The position numbers and the translations under genes are program-made. From an uncultured Rikenellaceae bacterium (lineage in GTDB: Bacteria > Bacteroidota > Bacteroidia > Bacteroidales > Rikenellaceae), in assembly GCA_910577285.1 (NCBI GenBank), contig CAJTLO010000006.1, positions 67,574 to 131,573 of the forward strand: a stretch of 64,000 nt of DNA. Reading direction: 5' to 3'. Numbering within the stretch: the stretch's first letter is position 1; each line of letters starts with the position of its first letter. The notes under the pieces were generated by a model. The model did not search any database. It worked only from the letters and a program-made list of their open reading frames with translations, and was not told where the DNA came from. This document shows positions 25,770-34,485 of this stretch, piece after piece.

Positions 25770-27827
25770 ATGCAGAACGGAAAAATCGGGGTGACTACCG
25801 AAAACATCTTCCCCATCATCAAGAAATTCCTCTATTCCGACCATGAGATATTCCTGCGCGAGCTCGTTTCCAATGCCGTGGACGCTACGCAGAAACTCAA
25901 GACGCTGGCCTCTACGGGCGAGTACGGCGGCGAGATGGGCGACCTCACCGTCCGCGTGACGGCAGACGCCGGGGCGAAGACGCTGACGATCTCCGATGCG
26001 GGGATCGGCATGACGGCCGAAGAGGTGGACAAGTACATCAACCAGATCGCCTTCTCCGGCGCCGAGGAGTTCATGTCCAAATACAAGAACCAGAACATCA
26101 TCGGCCACTTCGGTCTGGGATTCTATTCGGCCTTTATGGTGGCCGATCGGGTGGAGATCGTCACCCAGTCCTACCGGGAGGAGGCTCCGACGGTGGTGTG
26201 GAGCTGCGGCGGAACCCCTGAATTCACCATGACGGAACGGGCCGAGAAACGGTCGCGCGGCACCGACATCATTCTCTACCTGAGCGAGGAGAGCGCCGAG
26301 TTTGCCGAGCCTTCGCGCATCCGCGAGATGCTGCGCAAATATTGTCGCTTCCTGCCCGTGCCCATCGCCTGCGGCAAGCAGCAGGAGTGGAAAGACGGCA
26401 AGTATGTGGATACGGATCGCGACGACATCGTCAACGATACCGATCCCCTCTGGACGCACAATCCGTCCGAGGTAACCGACGAACAATACAGGGAGTTCTA
26501 CCGGCAGCTCTATCCGGGCAACGACGATCCGCTGTTCTGGATACATCTCAACATCGACTATCCGTTCCACCTGACCGGTATCCTCTATTTCCCCAAGATC
26601 CATAACAATTTCGAGATACAGAAAAACAGGATACAGCTTTACAGCAACCAGGTCTACGTGACCGATTCGGTCGAGGGCATCGTGCCCGAGTTTCTCACTC
26701 TGTTGCACGGCGTGATCGATTCGCCCGATATTCCGCTGAACGTATCGCGAAGCTACCTGCAGAGCGACGGCAACGTGCGCAAGATTTCGGGGTACATCAC
26801 CCGCAAGGTCGGCGACAAGTTGCAGGAGCTCTTCAACACCGCCCGTACCGATTTCCAGGGCAAGTGGGACGACCTGAAGATATTCATCGAATACGGCATC
26901 GTGACGGACGAGAAGTTCGCCGAAAAGGCCGAGGGTTTCATGTTGCTCAAGAATGTCGGAGAGGAGTATTTTACACTGGCCGAATACCGCGAGAAGGTGA
27001 AGGAGAACCAGACCGACAGGAACGGTACGGTAATCTACGTCTATACCGACGACGCGGTCGGCAAACACGGCTTCGTGCAGGGAGCCCGGGAGAAGGGATA
27101 CGACGTGCTGCTCATGGACGGCCAGCTCGACAACCATTTCATCGGTTGGTACGAGAACAAGGAGAAGGAGTGCCGCTTCGTGCGGGTCGACTCCGACGTG
27201 GCCGACCGGTTGATCGACAAGGAGGCGCCCCGGAGCATGTCGTTCAGTTCCGAGCAGCAGGAGATCATGCGTCCGGTATTCGAGAGTCGGCTTCCGAACG
27301 ACGGAAAAGCGTTTTACAACGTCGCTTTCCAGGCGATGGCGCCTACCGACGCTCCCGTGACCGTTACCCAGGACGAGTATATGCGCCGCATGAAGGAGAT
27401 GGCGGCCATGGGAGGCGGCATGAGCCGGTTCTACGGCCAGATGCCCGACAATTATACCCTTGCCGTCAATGCCAACCACCCGCTCGTGATCGATATTTTG
27501 GGCGATGTGGAGAACGCATACGGCGATGGCCTCAAGAGCGTCAACGAAGAGATCGCCGCGGCGCAGAAGCAGCGGTCCAATCTCGAGGAGTTGATCAAGG
27601 ATAAGAAGGAGGCCGACCTGACCGAGGAGGAGAAGCAACAGCGCGACGACCTTACCGGGCGTGTGGACGAGTTGCGTGCGCAGCGGGCAGCCCGGCTGAA
27701 GGAGATAGGTGAGGGGAACGAGCTGGTGAAACAGTTGATCGACCTGGCACTGCTCGCCAACGGCATGCTGAAGGGCGAACAGCTTACTGATTTCATTAAG
27801 CGGAGCGTGGCGCTTATCGGAAAGTAG
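25770..27827 (+). CDS. htpG: Hsp90 chaperone HtpG
   Basis: A 685-residue Hsp90. GHKL ATP-site motifs: FLRELVSNAVDATQKL (residues 28-43), DAGIGMT, and GHFGLGFYSAFMV. The middle domain carries the catalytic-Arg region (LNVSRSYLQSDGNVRKI). A charged helix near 590-640 (EEIAAAQKQRSNLEEL) precedes the C-terminal dimerisation part. The length is that of the Bacteroidetes form, longer than E. coli's 624 residues. No heat-shock operator was recognised upstream. It ends at a strong terminator. Confidence 0.95.
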   Translation: MQNGKIGVTTENIFPIIKKFLYSDHEIFLRELVSNAVDATQKLKTLASTGEYGGEMGDLTVRVTADAGAKTLTISDAGIGMTAEEVDKYINQIAFSGAEEFMSKYKNQNIIGHFGLGFYSAFMVADRVEIVTQSYREEAPTVVWSCGGTPEFTMTERAEKRSRGTDIILYLSEESAEFAEPSRIREMLRKYCRFLPVPIACGKQQEWKDGKYVDTDRDDIVNDTDPLWTHNPSEVTDEQYREFYRQLYPGNDDPLFWIHLNIDYPFHLTGILYFPKIHNNFEIQKNRIQLYSNQVYVTDSVEGIVPEFLTLLHGVIDSPDIPLNVSRSYLQSDGNVRKISGYITRKVGDKLQELFNTARTDFQGKWDDLKIFIEYGIVTDEKFAEKAEGFMLLKNVGEEYFTLAEYREKVKENQTDRNGTVIYVYTDDAVGKHGFVQGAREKGYDVLLMDGQLDNHFIGWYENKEKECRFVRVDSDVADRLIDKEAPRSMSFSSEQQEIMRPVFESRLPNDGKAFYNVAFQAMAPTDAPVTVTQDEYMRRMKEMAAMGGGMSRFYGQMPDNYTLAVNANHPLVIDILGDVENAYGDGLKSVNEEIAAAQKQRSNLEELIKDKKEADLTEEEKQQRDDLTGRVDELRAQRAARLKEIGEGNELVKQLIDLALLANGMLKGEQLTDFIKRSVALIGK

Positions 27828-27847
27828 AACGGTAGGTGGTTCCGGTT

Positions 27848-27880
27848 ATCCCGCGGAGAATCTCTCCGCGGGATTTTTTT
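27848..27880 (+). terminator. Terminator of htpG
   Basis: A 12-bp perfect stem (27848-27859 with 27863-27874) and seven T at 27874-27880. Confidence 0.92.
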
Positions 27881-28210
27881 ATGCGACCGCTTCGGTAACC
27901 GGACGTATCGGTCTCCTTCGGGGGGAGGACGGCTCGGGAGATGAATCGCCGGACGCTATTCGGCCGGCTCGGTGTGTGTCGGGCGGGTCGGAGGATGGAT
28001 GCTTCAGGAGAATTGCCGGAGTTTGCATGGGTCGGATTGCATTGACCGGATTGCGCGGGACGGCAGGAGGGAGCGGTGGAGAGCGGCCGGGCTTCCTCGG
28101 CTGTCGGGGCTGCCGTGTCGGGAGCGGGACGGGCGGCGGTACCGGCACATCATGAAGCGGGAAGGGGCGGCAGAGGAGGCCGGTGTCGGGGCAAGGTGCG
28201 GTATGGAAAT
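27881..28210. other. Gene-free spacer after htpG
   Basis: GC-rich sequence of 330 bases between the htpG terminator and the panB terminator hairpin. No credible reading frame, RNA or repeat seen. Confidence 0.5.
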
Positions 28211-28242
28211 GACGCGAGCCGGCCCGAAGGCCGGCTCGCGTC
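28211..28242 (-). terminator. Hairpin downstream of panB
   Basis: A 14-bp perfect GC stem (28211-28224 with 28229-28242) around cgaa, about 75 bases past the panB stop. Only a weak T-tract on the minus strand. Confidence 0.55.
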
Positions 28243-28316
28243 GTTTTGATGAAAACGAAAGAACGGACATGCTCTTGCCGCAGGGGGCCGCATGCGCAAT
28301 GCGCCGTTCGTCCGGA

Positions 28317-29132
28317 TCAGTATTGTTCCTTTTCGCTGGGGAAGTCGCCACTCTTCACGTCGCGGATGTAGTGGCCGAATGCCTCCGACATCGTGTCGCT
28401 GAGGTTGGCGTACCGCCTCAGGAAGCGGGGCGAGAACTCGCTGTTGATGCCGAGCATGTCGTGCGTTACGAGTACCTGCCCGTCCACGTATCCCCCGGCG
28501 CCTATTCCGATGATCGGAATGGTGAGTTCGGCGGCGACGCGCCCGGCCAGTTGCGCCGGTATCTTTTCGAGGACGATGCCGAAACACCCCGCCTCTTCCA
28601 GCAGGTGGGCGTCCTGGATGAGTTTCTGCGCTTCGGCCTCCTCTTTGGCCCGCACGTTGTAGGTCCCGTATTTGTGGATCGACTGCGGCGTGAGGCCCAG
28701 ATGCCCCATGACGGGGATGCCCGCGCTCAGAATCCGGTCCACCGATTCGAGGATCTCTTTGCCGCCTTCGAGTTTCACGGCGCCCGCTTCGGTCTCTTTC
28801 ATGATGCGGACCGCCGAGCAGAGCGCCTCCTTGGAGTTTCCCTGGTAGGTGCCGAAAGGCAGGTCCACCAGGACCAGCGCCCGTTTGACTGCCCGGGTGA
28901 CCGACTGGGCGTGGTATATCATGTTGTCGAGGGTCATGGGGACGGTCGTTTCGTATCCCGCCATGACGTTGGCTGCCGAATCGCCGACCAGGATCACATC
29001 GATTCCGGCCCTGTCGAGAATGCGGGCCATGGTGTAGTCGTATGCCGTCAGCATGGTGATCTTCTCGCCGCGGCTTTTCATTTCGGCGAGTCGCAGCGTG
29101 GTGACCGGCCTGAGGGTTCCTTCGGTGGACAT
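28317..29132 (-). CDS. panB: 3-methyl-2-oxobutanoate hydroxymethyltransferase
   Basis: A 271-residue TIM-barrel enzyme, standard length. PanB makes ketopantoate from 2-oxoisovalerate and methylene-tetrahydrofolate, the first step to pantothenate and CoA. Motifs: MLTAYDYTMARILDRAGIDVILVGDSAANV near residues 25-55, DLPFGTYQG, KLEGG and GHLGLTPQS, all family-specific. The start at 29132 is supported by AAAGGA five bases upstream. It follows the SpoU methyltransferase gene by 53 bases on the same strand, so it may be co-transcribed. Confidence 0.93.
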   Translation of the reverse strand: MSTEGTLRPVTTLRLAEMKSRGEKITMLTAYDYTMARILDRAGIDVILVGDSAANVMAGYETTVPMTLDNMIYHAQSVTRAVKRALVLVDLPFGTYQGNSKEALCSAVRIMKETEAGAVKLEGGKEILESVDRILSAGIPVMGHLGLTPQSIHKYGTYNVRAKEEAEAQKLIQDAHLLEEAGCFGIVLEKIPAQLAGRVAAELTIPIIGIGAGGYVDGQVLVTHDMLGINSEFSPRFLRRYANLSDTMSEAFGHYIRDVKSGDFPSEKEQY

Positions 29133-29185
29133 GGTTCCTTTGGATGAACGGTTTGGATTATGCCCGGCAAAGATAGGCGACTTTT

Positions 29186-29743
29186 TCATACGGTTTCACC
29201 CGCGACGCTTTTTTCGGAGAGATATTGGGCGAACAGATGCCAGAGTACCGCACCGCCGGCCACCGATACGTTCAGCGAATGTTTCGTGCCTGCCTGCGGA
29301 ATCTCAATCGCGCCGTCGCACATGTCGGCCGCCTCCTGCGCAACGCCTTCCACCTCGTTGCCGAAAACGAGGGCGTAGCGCTTGTCGGGTGCCGGACGGA
29401 ACTCCTGCAGCATGACGGCGCTTTCGGCCTGCTCGACGGCGAGCAGCGTGTAGCCTTCGCTTCTGAGTGCGGCCAAGGCCTGTAGGGTATCGTCGAAATA
29501 TCGCCACGCGACGGTATGTTCGGCTCCGAGGGCCGTCTTGTGCAGTTCGCGCGAGGGGGGAGTACCCGTTATTCCGCACAGCAACAACCGTTCGACGGCA
29601 AACGCGTCGCACGTGCGGAAGAAGGAGCCTACGTTGTTCAGGCTCCGTATGTTGTCCAGTACCACCGTCACGGGCATCTTGCGCATGCGGGCATATGCTT
29701 CGGCTGTGGGACGGTGCAGCTCTTCGTTGGTCGTTTTTTTCAT
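29186..29743 (-). CDS. SpoU/TrmH-family RNA methyltransferase
   Basis: A 185-residue SPOUT methyltransferase with trefoil-knot motifs: motif 1 VVLDNIRSLNNVGSFFRTCDAF (Asn and the catalytic Arg), motif 2 YALVFGNEVEGV, motif 3 IEIPQAGTKHSLNVSVAGGAVLW. It 2'-O-methylates a tRNA or rRNA ribose; the target cannot be told. The short N-terminus, without an L30e-like domain, is closer to TrmH/TrmL-type enzymes than to RlmB. The start codon lies in a run of A and AAAG (plus-strand T-runs at 29734-29760), a typical Bacteroidetes A-rich leader. Confidence 0.88.
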   Translation of the reverse strand: MKKTTNEELHRPTAEAYARMRKMPVTVVLDNIRSLNNVGSFFRTCDAFAVERLLLCGITGTPPSRELHKTALGAEHTVAWRYFDDTLQALAALRSEGYTLLAVEQAESAVMLQEFRPAPDKRYALVFGNEVEGVAQEAADMCDGAIEIPQAGTKHSLNVSVAGGAVLWHLFAQYLSEKSVAGETV

Positions 29744-30091
29744 TTTTTTTGTCTTTTTTTGCCGGTCGCCCGCTCGGGAGCGGGACGGAGGGGGTTCACC
29801 GAGCCGGAAAAAAGAGTAAATTTGTTTTACCGGATCGCGGGCGTGCAGGTGCGTACCCCGATGCGAAATTACGAAAATATTGCATTTGCGCGGGGTAGAC
29901 CGGCGCACGGGTGAGGCAATTGCCGCCAGAGCCCGTCCCGTTCGCTGCCGGAAAGGGCGGCGGACCGCCCCGAAATGCCCCGGGCGGTATTTCGGCAGCC
30001 CCGGAGCACCTGTCGCGGCAGGGGCCGGTCCGGCGGAGATTACGGAAGAGAGTTCACTGAAATATTTCAATAACATTAAAAGAAACTGCTT
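29744..30091. other. Divergent intergenic region, SpoU gene and hppA
   Basis: 348 bases without a gene. It holds the A-rich leader of the SpoU gene on the left, a plus-strand TAAATTTG box at 29817, and a long presumed leader to hppA. No riboswitch-like structure was recognised. Confidence 0.5.
29817..29824 (+). promoter_or_regulatory. Possible -7 box for hppA
   Basis: TAAATTTG fits TAnnTTTG; the -33 position holds only gTTC (29795). The leader would be about 260 nt, so a nearer promoter is possible. Confidence 0.4.
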
Positions 30092-32305
30092 ATGGGGAAC
30101 ACACCGACAATTTTTTGGTTGATACCGACCGCCGCGTTGATCGCACTGCTTTTCGCCTGGTATTTTTTCAGGCAGATGAAGCGGCAGAGCGAGGGAACGC
30201 CTCGCATGAAGGAGATCGCACAGTATGTGCGCGAAGGGGCGATGGCCTATCTCCGGCAGCAGTATAAGGTGGTCGTGATCGTCTTTATCGTACTCGCCCT
30301 CTTTTTTGCATGGCTCGCGTTCGGGCTCGGGGTGCAGAACAAATGGGTACCGTTCGCTTTTCTCACGGGCGGTTTGTTTTCGGGCCTTGCCGGCTTTATC
30401 GGCATGAAGACGGCCACCTACGCTTCGTCCAGGACGGCCCATGCGGCCAACCAGTCGCTCAACCGGGGGCTGCAGGTGGCGTTCCGCAGCGGTGCGGTGA
30501 TGGGGCTGGTGGTCGTGGGGCTCGGCCTGCTCGACATTTCGTTGTGGTACGTGGTGTTGAATTACTTCGTCGATACGGAGGGTCCGCAGAAACTGGTGGT
30601 GATGACCACGACGATGCTGACTTTCGGTATGGGCGCCTCCACCCAGGCGTTGTTCGCCCGTGTGGGCGGCGGTATCTACACCAAGGCGGCCGATGTGGGT
30701 GCCGACCTGGTGGGGAAGGTCGAAGCGGGTATCCCGGAAGACGATCCGCGCAATCCGGCCACGATAGCCGACAACGTGGGAGATAACGTGGGCGACGTGG
30801 CAGGTATGGGTGCCGACCTCTATGAAAGTTACTGCGGTTCCATTCTCGCTACCGCCGCGCTGGGTTCGGCGGCTTTCGTGCTCGATCCGGCGGTACAGGT
30901 GAAGGCCGTGCTCGCCCCCATGCTCATTGCCGCGGTGGGCATCGTTCTCTCCGTGATCGGTATCTTCACCATCCGCACCAAAGAGGGGGCTTCGATGAAG
31001 CAACTCCTTCGCTCGCTCGGCTTCGGCGTGAATCTCAGTGCGGTGCTGATCGCCGTCGCATCGTTCGTCATCCTCTATCTGCTCGGCATGCCGGGGTGGG
31101 CATGGCTCGCCGGTTCGGTGGTGATCGGGCTGGTGGCGGGCGTGATCATAGGGCAGGCCACGGAGTACTACACTTCCCACTCCTATAAACCTACCCGCAA
31201 GATCGCGCAGAGCGCCGAAACGGGACCTGCGACCGTCATCATCTCCGGAATCGGCATGGGGATGATATCCACGGCCATACCGGTGATAACGATATGTCTT
31301 GCCATCGTGCTTTCGTTCTTGTGCGCCATTCGGTTCGACGTGGCCGATATGCTGACGGCGGGCAACCTTCAGACCGGGCTCTACGGCATAGCGATCGCTG
31401 CGGTGGGCATGCTCTCCACGCTGGGCATCACGCTGGCTACCGATGCCTACGGGCCGATAGCCGACAATGCCGGCGGGAACGCCCAGATGGCCGGTCTGGG
31501 CGAGGAGGTGCGCCGGAGGACCGATGCGCTCGACGCGCTCGGCAATACCACGGCGGCCACCGGCAAGGGCTTCGCGATAGGTTCGGCGGCGCTGACCGCC
31601 TTGGCACTGCTGGCTTCCTACATCGAGGAGATAAGGATCGGATTCGCGCACCTGGGGCAGACGACCTTTACCCTTTCCGACGGTGCGGTGGTGACGATAG
31701 CCGACGCCTCGATGCTCGATTTCATGGATTATTTCCAGGTGAATCTCATGAACCCGAAGGTGCTCGTGGGCGTATTCGTGGGGGCGATGATGGCCTTCCT
31801 CTTCTGCGGACTCACGATGAATGCCGTGGGGCGTGCCGCGCAGAGCATGGTGGGCGAGGTGCGCCGTCAGTTCCGGGAGATCAAGGGAATTCTCACGGGC
31901 GATGCGACGCCCGATTATGCCCGTTGCGTGGCCATATCCACCAAGGGGGCTCAGCGGGAGATGCTCTTCCCGTCGGTGCTGGCGATCCTGGTTCCCGTGG
32001 CCATGGGACTCGTCTTCGGCGTGGCCGGTGTGATCGGACTGTTGGTAGGTGCGCTCGGAGCCGGTTTCGTACTGGCCATTTTCATGGCCAATTCGGGCGG
32101 TGCGTGGGACAATGCCAAGAAATATGTGGAAGAGGGCAGCATGGGCGGCAAGGGTTCCGATGCCCATAAGGCCACGGTAGTGGGCGATACCGTCGGCGAT
32201 CCCTTCAAGGATACGTCGGGACCGTCGCTCAACATTCTGATCAAGCTCATGAGCATGGTCTCCATCGTGATGGCGGGACTTACCATCGCCTATAGCATCT
32301 TCTGA
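30092..32305 (+). CDS. hppA: Membrane-bound ion-pumping pyrophosphatase
   Basis: A 737-residue polytopic protein (about 16 helices) that couples pyrophosphate hydrolysis to Na+ and/or H+ export. The catalytic loop DVGADLVGKVEAGIPEDDPRNPATIADNVGDNVGD is fully conserved, as are TDAYGPIADNAGGNAQM and the C-terminal DTVGDPFKDTSGPSLNIL. The segment GNTTAATGKG has Ala rather than Lys, which in this family marks K+-dependent enzymes; those from Bacteroides include Na+ or dual Na+/H+ pumps (family knowledge). The ion used here is inference. Monocistronic with a strong terminator. Confidence 0.95.
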   Translation: MGNTPTIFWLIPTAALIALLFAWYFFRQMKRQSEGTPRMKEIAQYVREGAMAYLRQQYKVVVIVFIVLALFFAWLAFGLGVQNKWVPFAFLTGGLFSGLAGFIGMKTATYASSRTAHAANQSLNRGLQVAFRSGAVMGLVVVGLGLLDISLWYVVLNYFVDTEGPQKLVVMTTTMLTFGMGASTQALFARVGGGIYTKAADVGADLVGKVEAGIPEDDPRNPATIADNVGDNVGDVAGMGADLYESYCGSILATAALGSAAFVLDPAVQVKAVLAPMLIAAVGIVLSVIGIFTIRTKEGASMKQLLRSLGFGVNLSAVLIAVASFVILYLLGMPGWAWLAGSVVIGLVAGVIIGQATEYYTSHSYKPTRKIAQSAETGPATVIISGIGMGMISTAIPVITICLAIVLSFLCAIRFDVADMLTAGNLQTGLYGIAIAAVGMLSTLGITLATDAYGPIADNAGGNAQMAGLGEEVRRRTDALDALGNTTAATGKGFAIGSAALTALALLASYIEEIRIGFAHLGQTTFTLSDGAVVTIADASMLDFMDYFQVNLMNPKVLVGVFVGAMMAFLFCGLTMNAVGRAAQSMVGEVRRQFREIKGILTGDATPDYARCVAISTKGAQREMLFPSVLAILVPVAMGLVFGVAGVIGLLVGALGAGFVLAIFMANSGGAWDNAKKYVEEGSMGGKGSDAHKATVVGDTVGDPFKDTSGPSLNILIKLMSMVSIVMAGLTIAYSIF

Positions 32306-32327
32306 TCGGATCTTCCGATACCACAGG

Positions 32328-32360
32328 GTGCCCGGTGCGGATTCCGCACCGGGCACTTTT
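32328..32360 (+). terminator. Terminator of hppA
   Basis: A 13-bp perfect stem (32328-32340 with 32344-32356) then TTTT, 22 bases past the stop. Confidence 0.85.
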
Positions 32361-32439
32361 CGTTTCCCGGACGAGGGGAGGGGGCCTGTTCTCCGGACAA
32401 GGCGAGGGGGCGGGCGAGCTCTTCGGGGACTTTGGCATG

Positions 32440-32467
32440 AATAATGGGGTATTGTTGCCCCATTATT
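32440..32467. promoter_or_regulatory. 10-bp inverted repeat in the outer-membrane protein promoter
   Basis: aataatgggg (32440-32449), 8 bases, then the exact complement ccccattatt (32458-32467). It ends two bases before the -7 box, so it covers the -33 region. This is the position expected of an operator; it has no T-run and lies 80 bases beyond the hppA terminator. Confidence 0.6.
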
Positions 32468-32468
32468 A

Positions 32469-32476
32469 TATATTTG
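32469..32476 (+). promoter_or_regulatory. -7 box of the outer-membrane barrel gene
   Basis: TATATTTG, exact TAnnTTTG match, giving a leader of about 24 nt. The -33 region is occupied by an inverted repeat. Confidence 0.7.
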
Positions 32477-32506
32477 CAAAAGAAATAAAAACAAGCTTTT
32501 CTGAAG

Positions 32507-33589
32507 ATGGGATATCTGCGTGTCGCCGCGGTGTGTGCCGCGTTGCTCTTTTGCTGGACCACGGCGTCGGCCCAGCGTTTTCTGTGGAACGTCGATTTCG
32601 ACTTCAAGTTCGACAATAAAGAGTATGCCGATGTGGAACACGATGTCTCCACGACCAATTTTTCGGCGCGGCTGACTCCGCAGATAGGACTCGGCTGGGG
32701 GCGCGGAAACGCCCTGATGGTGGGCGTGGACTTCAAGAACGACATGGGGAAGGATTCCTATGTGGCCCGCGAGATGATCGTCTATTACAAATATGCCGAT
32801 GAGCGTTTCGGCGTCTATTTCGGTCGGTTTCCCCGCAAGAATCTCATCGGTACCTACTCCAATGCGTTTTTCAGCGACTATGTCACCTACTACGACAGCA
32901 ACCTGGACGGGTTCATGGGGCAGTATATCGCCGATCACGGCTACGTGGAGCTGGTGTTGGACTGGAACAGCATGCTCGTGAAGGACCAGCGCGAGAAGTT
33001 CAGCATCTTTTCGGCCGGCCGGTTGCATTACGGCGGCTTCTATGGCGGATACAATGCGCGGATGTACCACCATGCCGGTAGCGAAACGGTGCGGGGCGTA
33101 GTGGACAACATCCTCATCTATCCCTTTGCCGGGGCCGATTTCTCCAAATACCTGCCGCAATTCTCGGCGTTGTACCTGCAGGTGGGATGGCTACAGACCT
33201 TCCAGAACGACCGCGCCTATGTGGGACGGTATGTCACGCCGGGCGGTATTCAGTTGGAGGCGTGTGCGGAACGTTGGGGATTCGGTATCTATAATACGCT
33301 CTACCTCGGAGGCAATCTGATGCCTTATTACGAGAGTACGGTGGCGGGACAGCCGGCCTACGGGCCGGGACTCTACTCCGGAGAGCCGTTCTACCGGACG
33401 GACAAGGGGATTTACGATCGGTTGGAGGTCTATTGGAAACACAAGTTCGGTTCCGACATAGCGTTGAAGGTTTCGGCCGTGCAGCACTACGACGGCGACG
33501 GATGGGGATGGCAGCAAAAGCTGGAGTTGCAGGTCTATCTCTCCGACCGGATGTTCAAGTCGTTCAGGAAACCGGTCGAGGAGGAGTAG
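32507..33589 (+). CDS. Predicted outer-membrane beta-barrel protein
   Basis: A 360-residue exported protein, family not identified. The signal peptide is at residues 1-22 (cut after ASAQ). The mature part alternates polar and aromatic residues in many short strands (FLWNVDFDFKFDN; RLTPQIGLGWGRGNALMVGVDF; RFGVYFGRFPRKNL; ALYLQVGWLQTF; WGFGIYNTLYLGG; KLELQVYLSD), as in porin-like barrels. No plug, TonB box or lipobox. The tail ends in acidic residues rather than an aromatic. It has its own promoter with an overlapping palindrome, suggesting regulated expression, and the 205-bp tandem repeats begin 40 bases downstream. Confidence 0.75.
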   Translation: MGYLRVAAVCAALLFCWTTASAQRFLWNVDFDFKFDNKEYADVEHDVSTTNFSARLTPQIGLGWGRGNALMVGVDFKNDMGKDSYVAREMIVYYKYADERFGVYFGRFPRKNLIGTYSNAFFSDYVTYYDSNLDGFMGQYIADHGYVELVLDWNSMLVKDQREKFSIFSAGRLHYGGFYGGYNARMYHHAGSETVRGVVDNILIYPFAGADFSKYLPQFSALYLQVGWLQTFQNDRAYVGRYVTPGGIQLEACAERWGFGIYNTLYLGGNLMPYYESTVAGQPAYGPGLYSGEPFYRTDKGIYDRLEVYWKHKFGSDIALKVSAVQHYDGDGWGWQQKLELQVYLSDRMFKSFRKPVEEE

Positions 33590-33628
33590 GCGCCGGTCGA
33601 GGAGGAAAACGGACGGGGTGCACGCGGA

Positions 33629-34171
33629 TTGCCGGGTGCGCCCCGTTCGTTTCGTGAGGTGCAGCTCCGTGCGATGGGAACTGTCCTGCGGATGCCTTTT
33701 CCGTCATGTAGCAGGACGAAGGGGGCATCGGAGGTGGTTGCGGCGCGGTAGCGTTCGGCGCGTCGGAGGGGCGTGTAGGTCTTCGCGGCCGGTGTAACTT
33801 GCGGCATCGGCCGGAATCGGTGCGGGGACGTGGTTGCCGGGTGTGCCCCGTTCGTTTCGTGAGGTGCAGCTCCGTGCGATGGGAACTGTCCTGCGGATGC
33901 CTTTTCCGTCATGTAGCAGGACGAAGGGGGCATCGGAGGTGGTTGCGGCGCGGTAGCGTTCGGCGCGTCGGAGGGGCGTGTAGGTCTTCGCGGCCGGTGT
34001 AACTTGCGGCATCGGCCGGAATCGGTGCGGGGACGTGGTTGCCGGGTGTGCCCCGTTCGTTTCGTGAGGTGCAGCTCCGTGCGATGGAACCTGTCCTGCG
34101 GGTGTCCGTTTTCTATACATGTAGCAGGACGAAGGGGGCATCGGAAGTGCTGCGACGCGGTAGCGTTCGGC
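33629..34171. repeat. 205-bp tandem repeat, about 2.6 copies
   Basis: Copy 1 is 33629-33833 and copy 2 is 33834-34038; by eye they differ at one base (33639 c, 33844 t). Copy 3 (34039-34171) matches for the first 50 or so bases, then diverges with small indels around 34087-34118, and stops after about 133 bases. Since 205 is not a multiple of three, the open frames running through it cannot encode a repeated peptide. No inverted terminal repeats or transposase are present. Confidence 0.92.
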
Positions 34172-34435
34172 TCTTGCACCGAACGTTCCTTTCTTCTGCG
34201 ACTCGTTTATGCTTGATTTCCTTTCCCGTCCGCTTCCCTTGCGTTTTTCGTCGCGTCCGCACTCTGTTCGTGTTGTCCCTCGTTTCCTGTCCGGTTCTGT
34301 CTTTATATGTTCTTTCTTTCTTTCTTTCTTCCTTCCTTCCTTCCTTCCTTCCTTCCCGAGAAAATCTCCCCTGCAATGTCCCGGGGCAAAGAATGATGGG
34401 GTCCGCGAGCGGGAGCGGGAGCAGGATGTGAACAA
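34172..34435. repeat. Gene-free stretch with TTTC/TTCC microsatellite
   Basis: A pyrimidine-only tract at about 34310-34357 consists of five TTCT units followed by about six TTCC units. The rest of 34172-34435 is pyrimidine-rich and shows no gene. It lies beyond the secG terminator and after the 205-bp repeats. Confidence 0.8.
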
Positions 34436-34464
34436 ATAAAAAAGCCCGGAACAGGGTTCCGGGC
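34436..34464 (-). terminator. Terminator of the lptE-secG operon
   Basis: Minus-strand 9-bp stem (34444-34452 with 34456-34464) with a T-run (plus-strand AAATAAAAAA to 34443). It is 21 bases past the secG stop. Confidence 0.9.
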
Positions 34465-34485
34465 CGAACGTCTTTGCGGGCGGTC

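Noticed and set aside
27882..28316. A riboswitch or RNA upstream of or between htpG and panB
   Set aside because: Both genes end here (convergent), and only terminator hairpins were found.
29744..33160. A 1324-codon minus-strand frame ending in the SpoU methyltransferase
   Set aside because: Only the last 186 codons are a gene. The rest is antisense to the pyrophosphatase and barrel genes and shows shadow composition.
33629..34171. CRISPR array or transposon at the 205-bp repeats
   Set aside because: Unit too long with no variable spacers, no cas genes, no inverted ends, no transposase and no target duplication seen.
33535..34435. Minus-strand frames of 214 and 243 codons running through the 205-bp repeats
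   Set aside because: The repeat unit shifts frame by one base per copy, so the same DNA would encode different peptides in each copy; no leader or family.
34209..34439. A 76-codon plus-strand frame across the microsatellite (Phe/Ser/Leu-rich)
   Set aside because: It is produced by the TTCT/TTCC repeat itself; no start context, no family, and it runs into the secG terminator.
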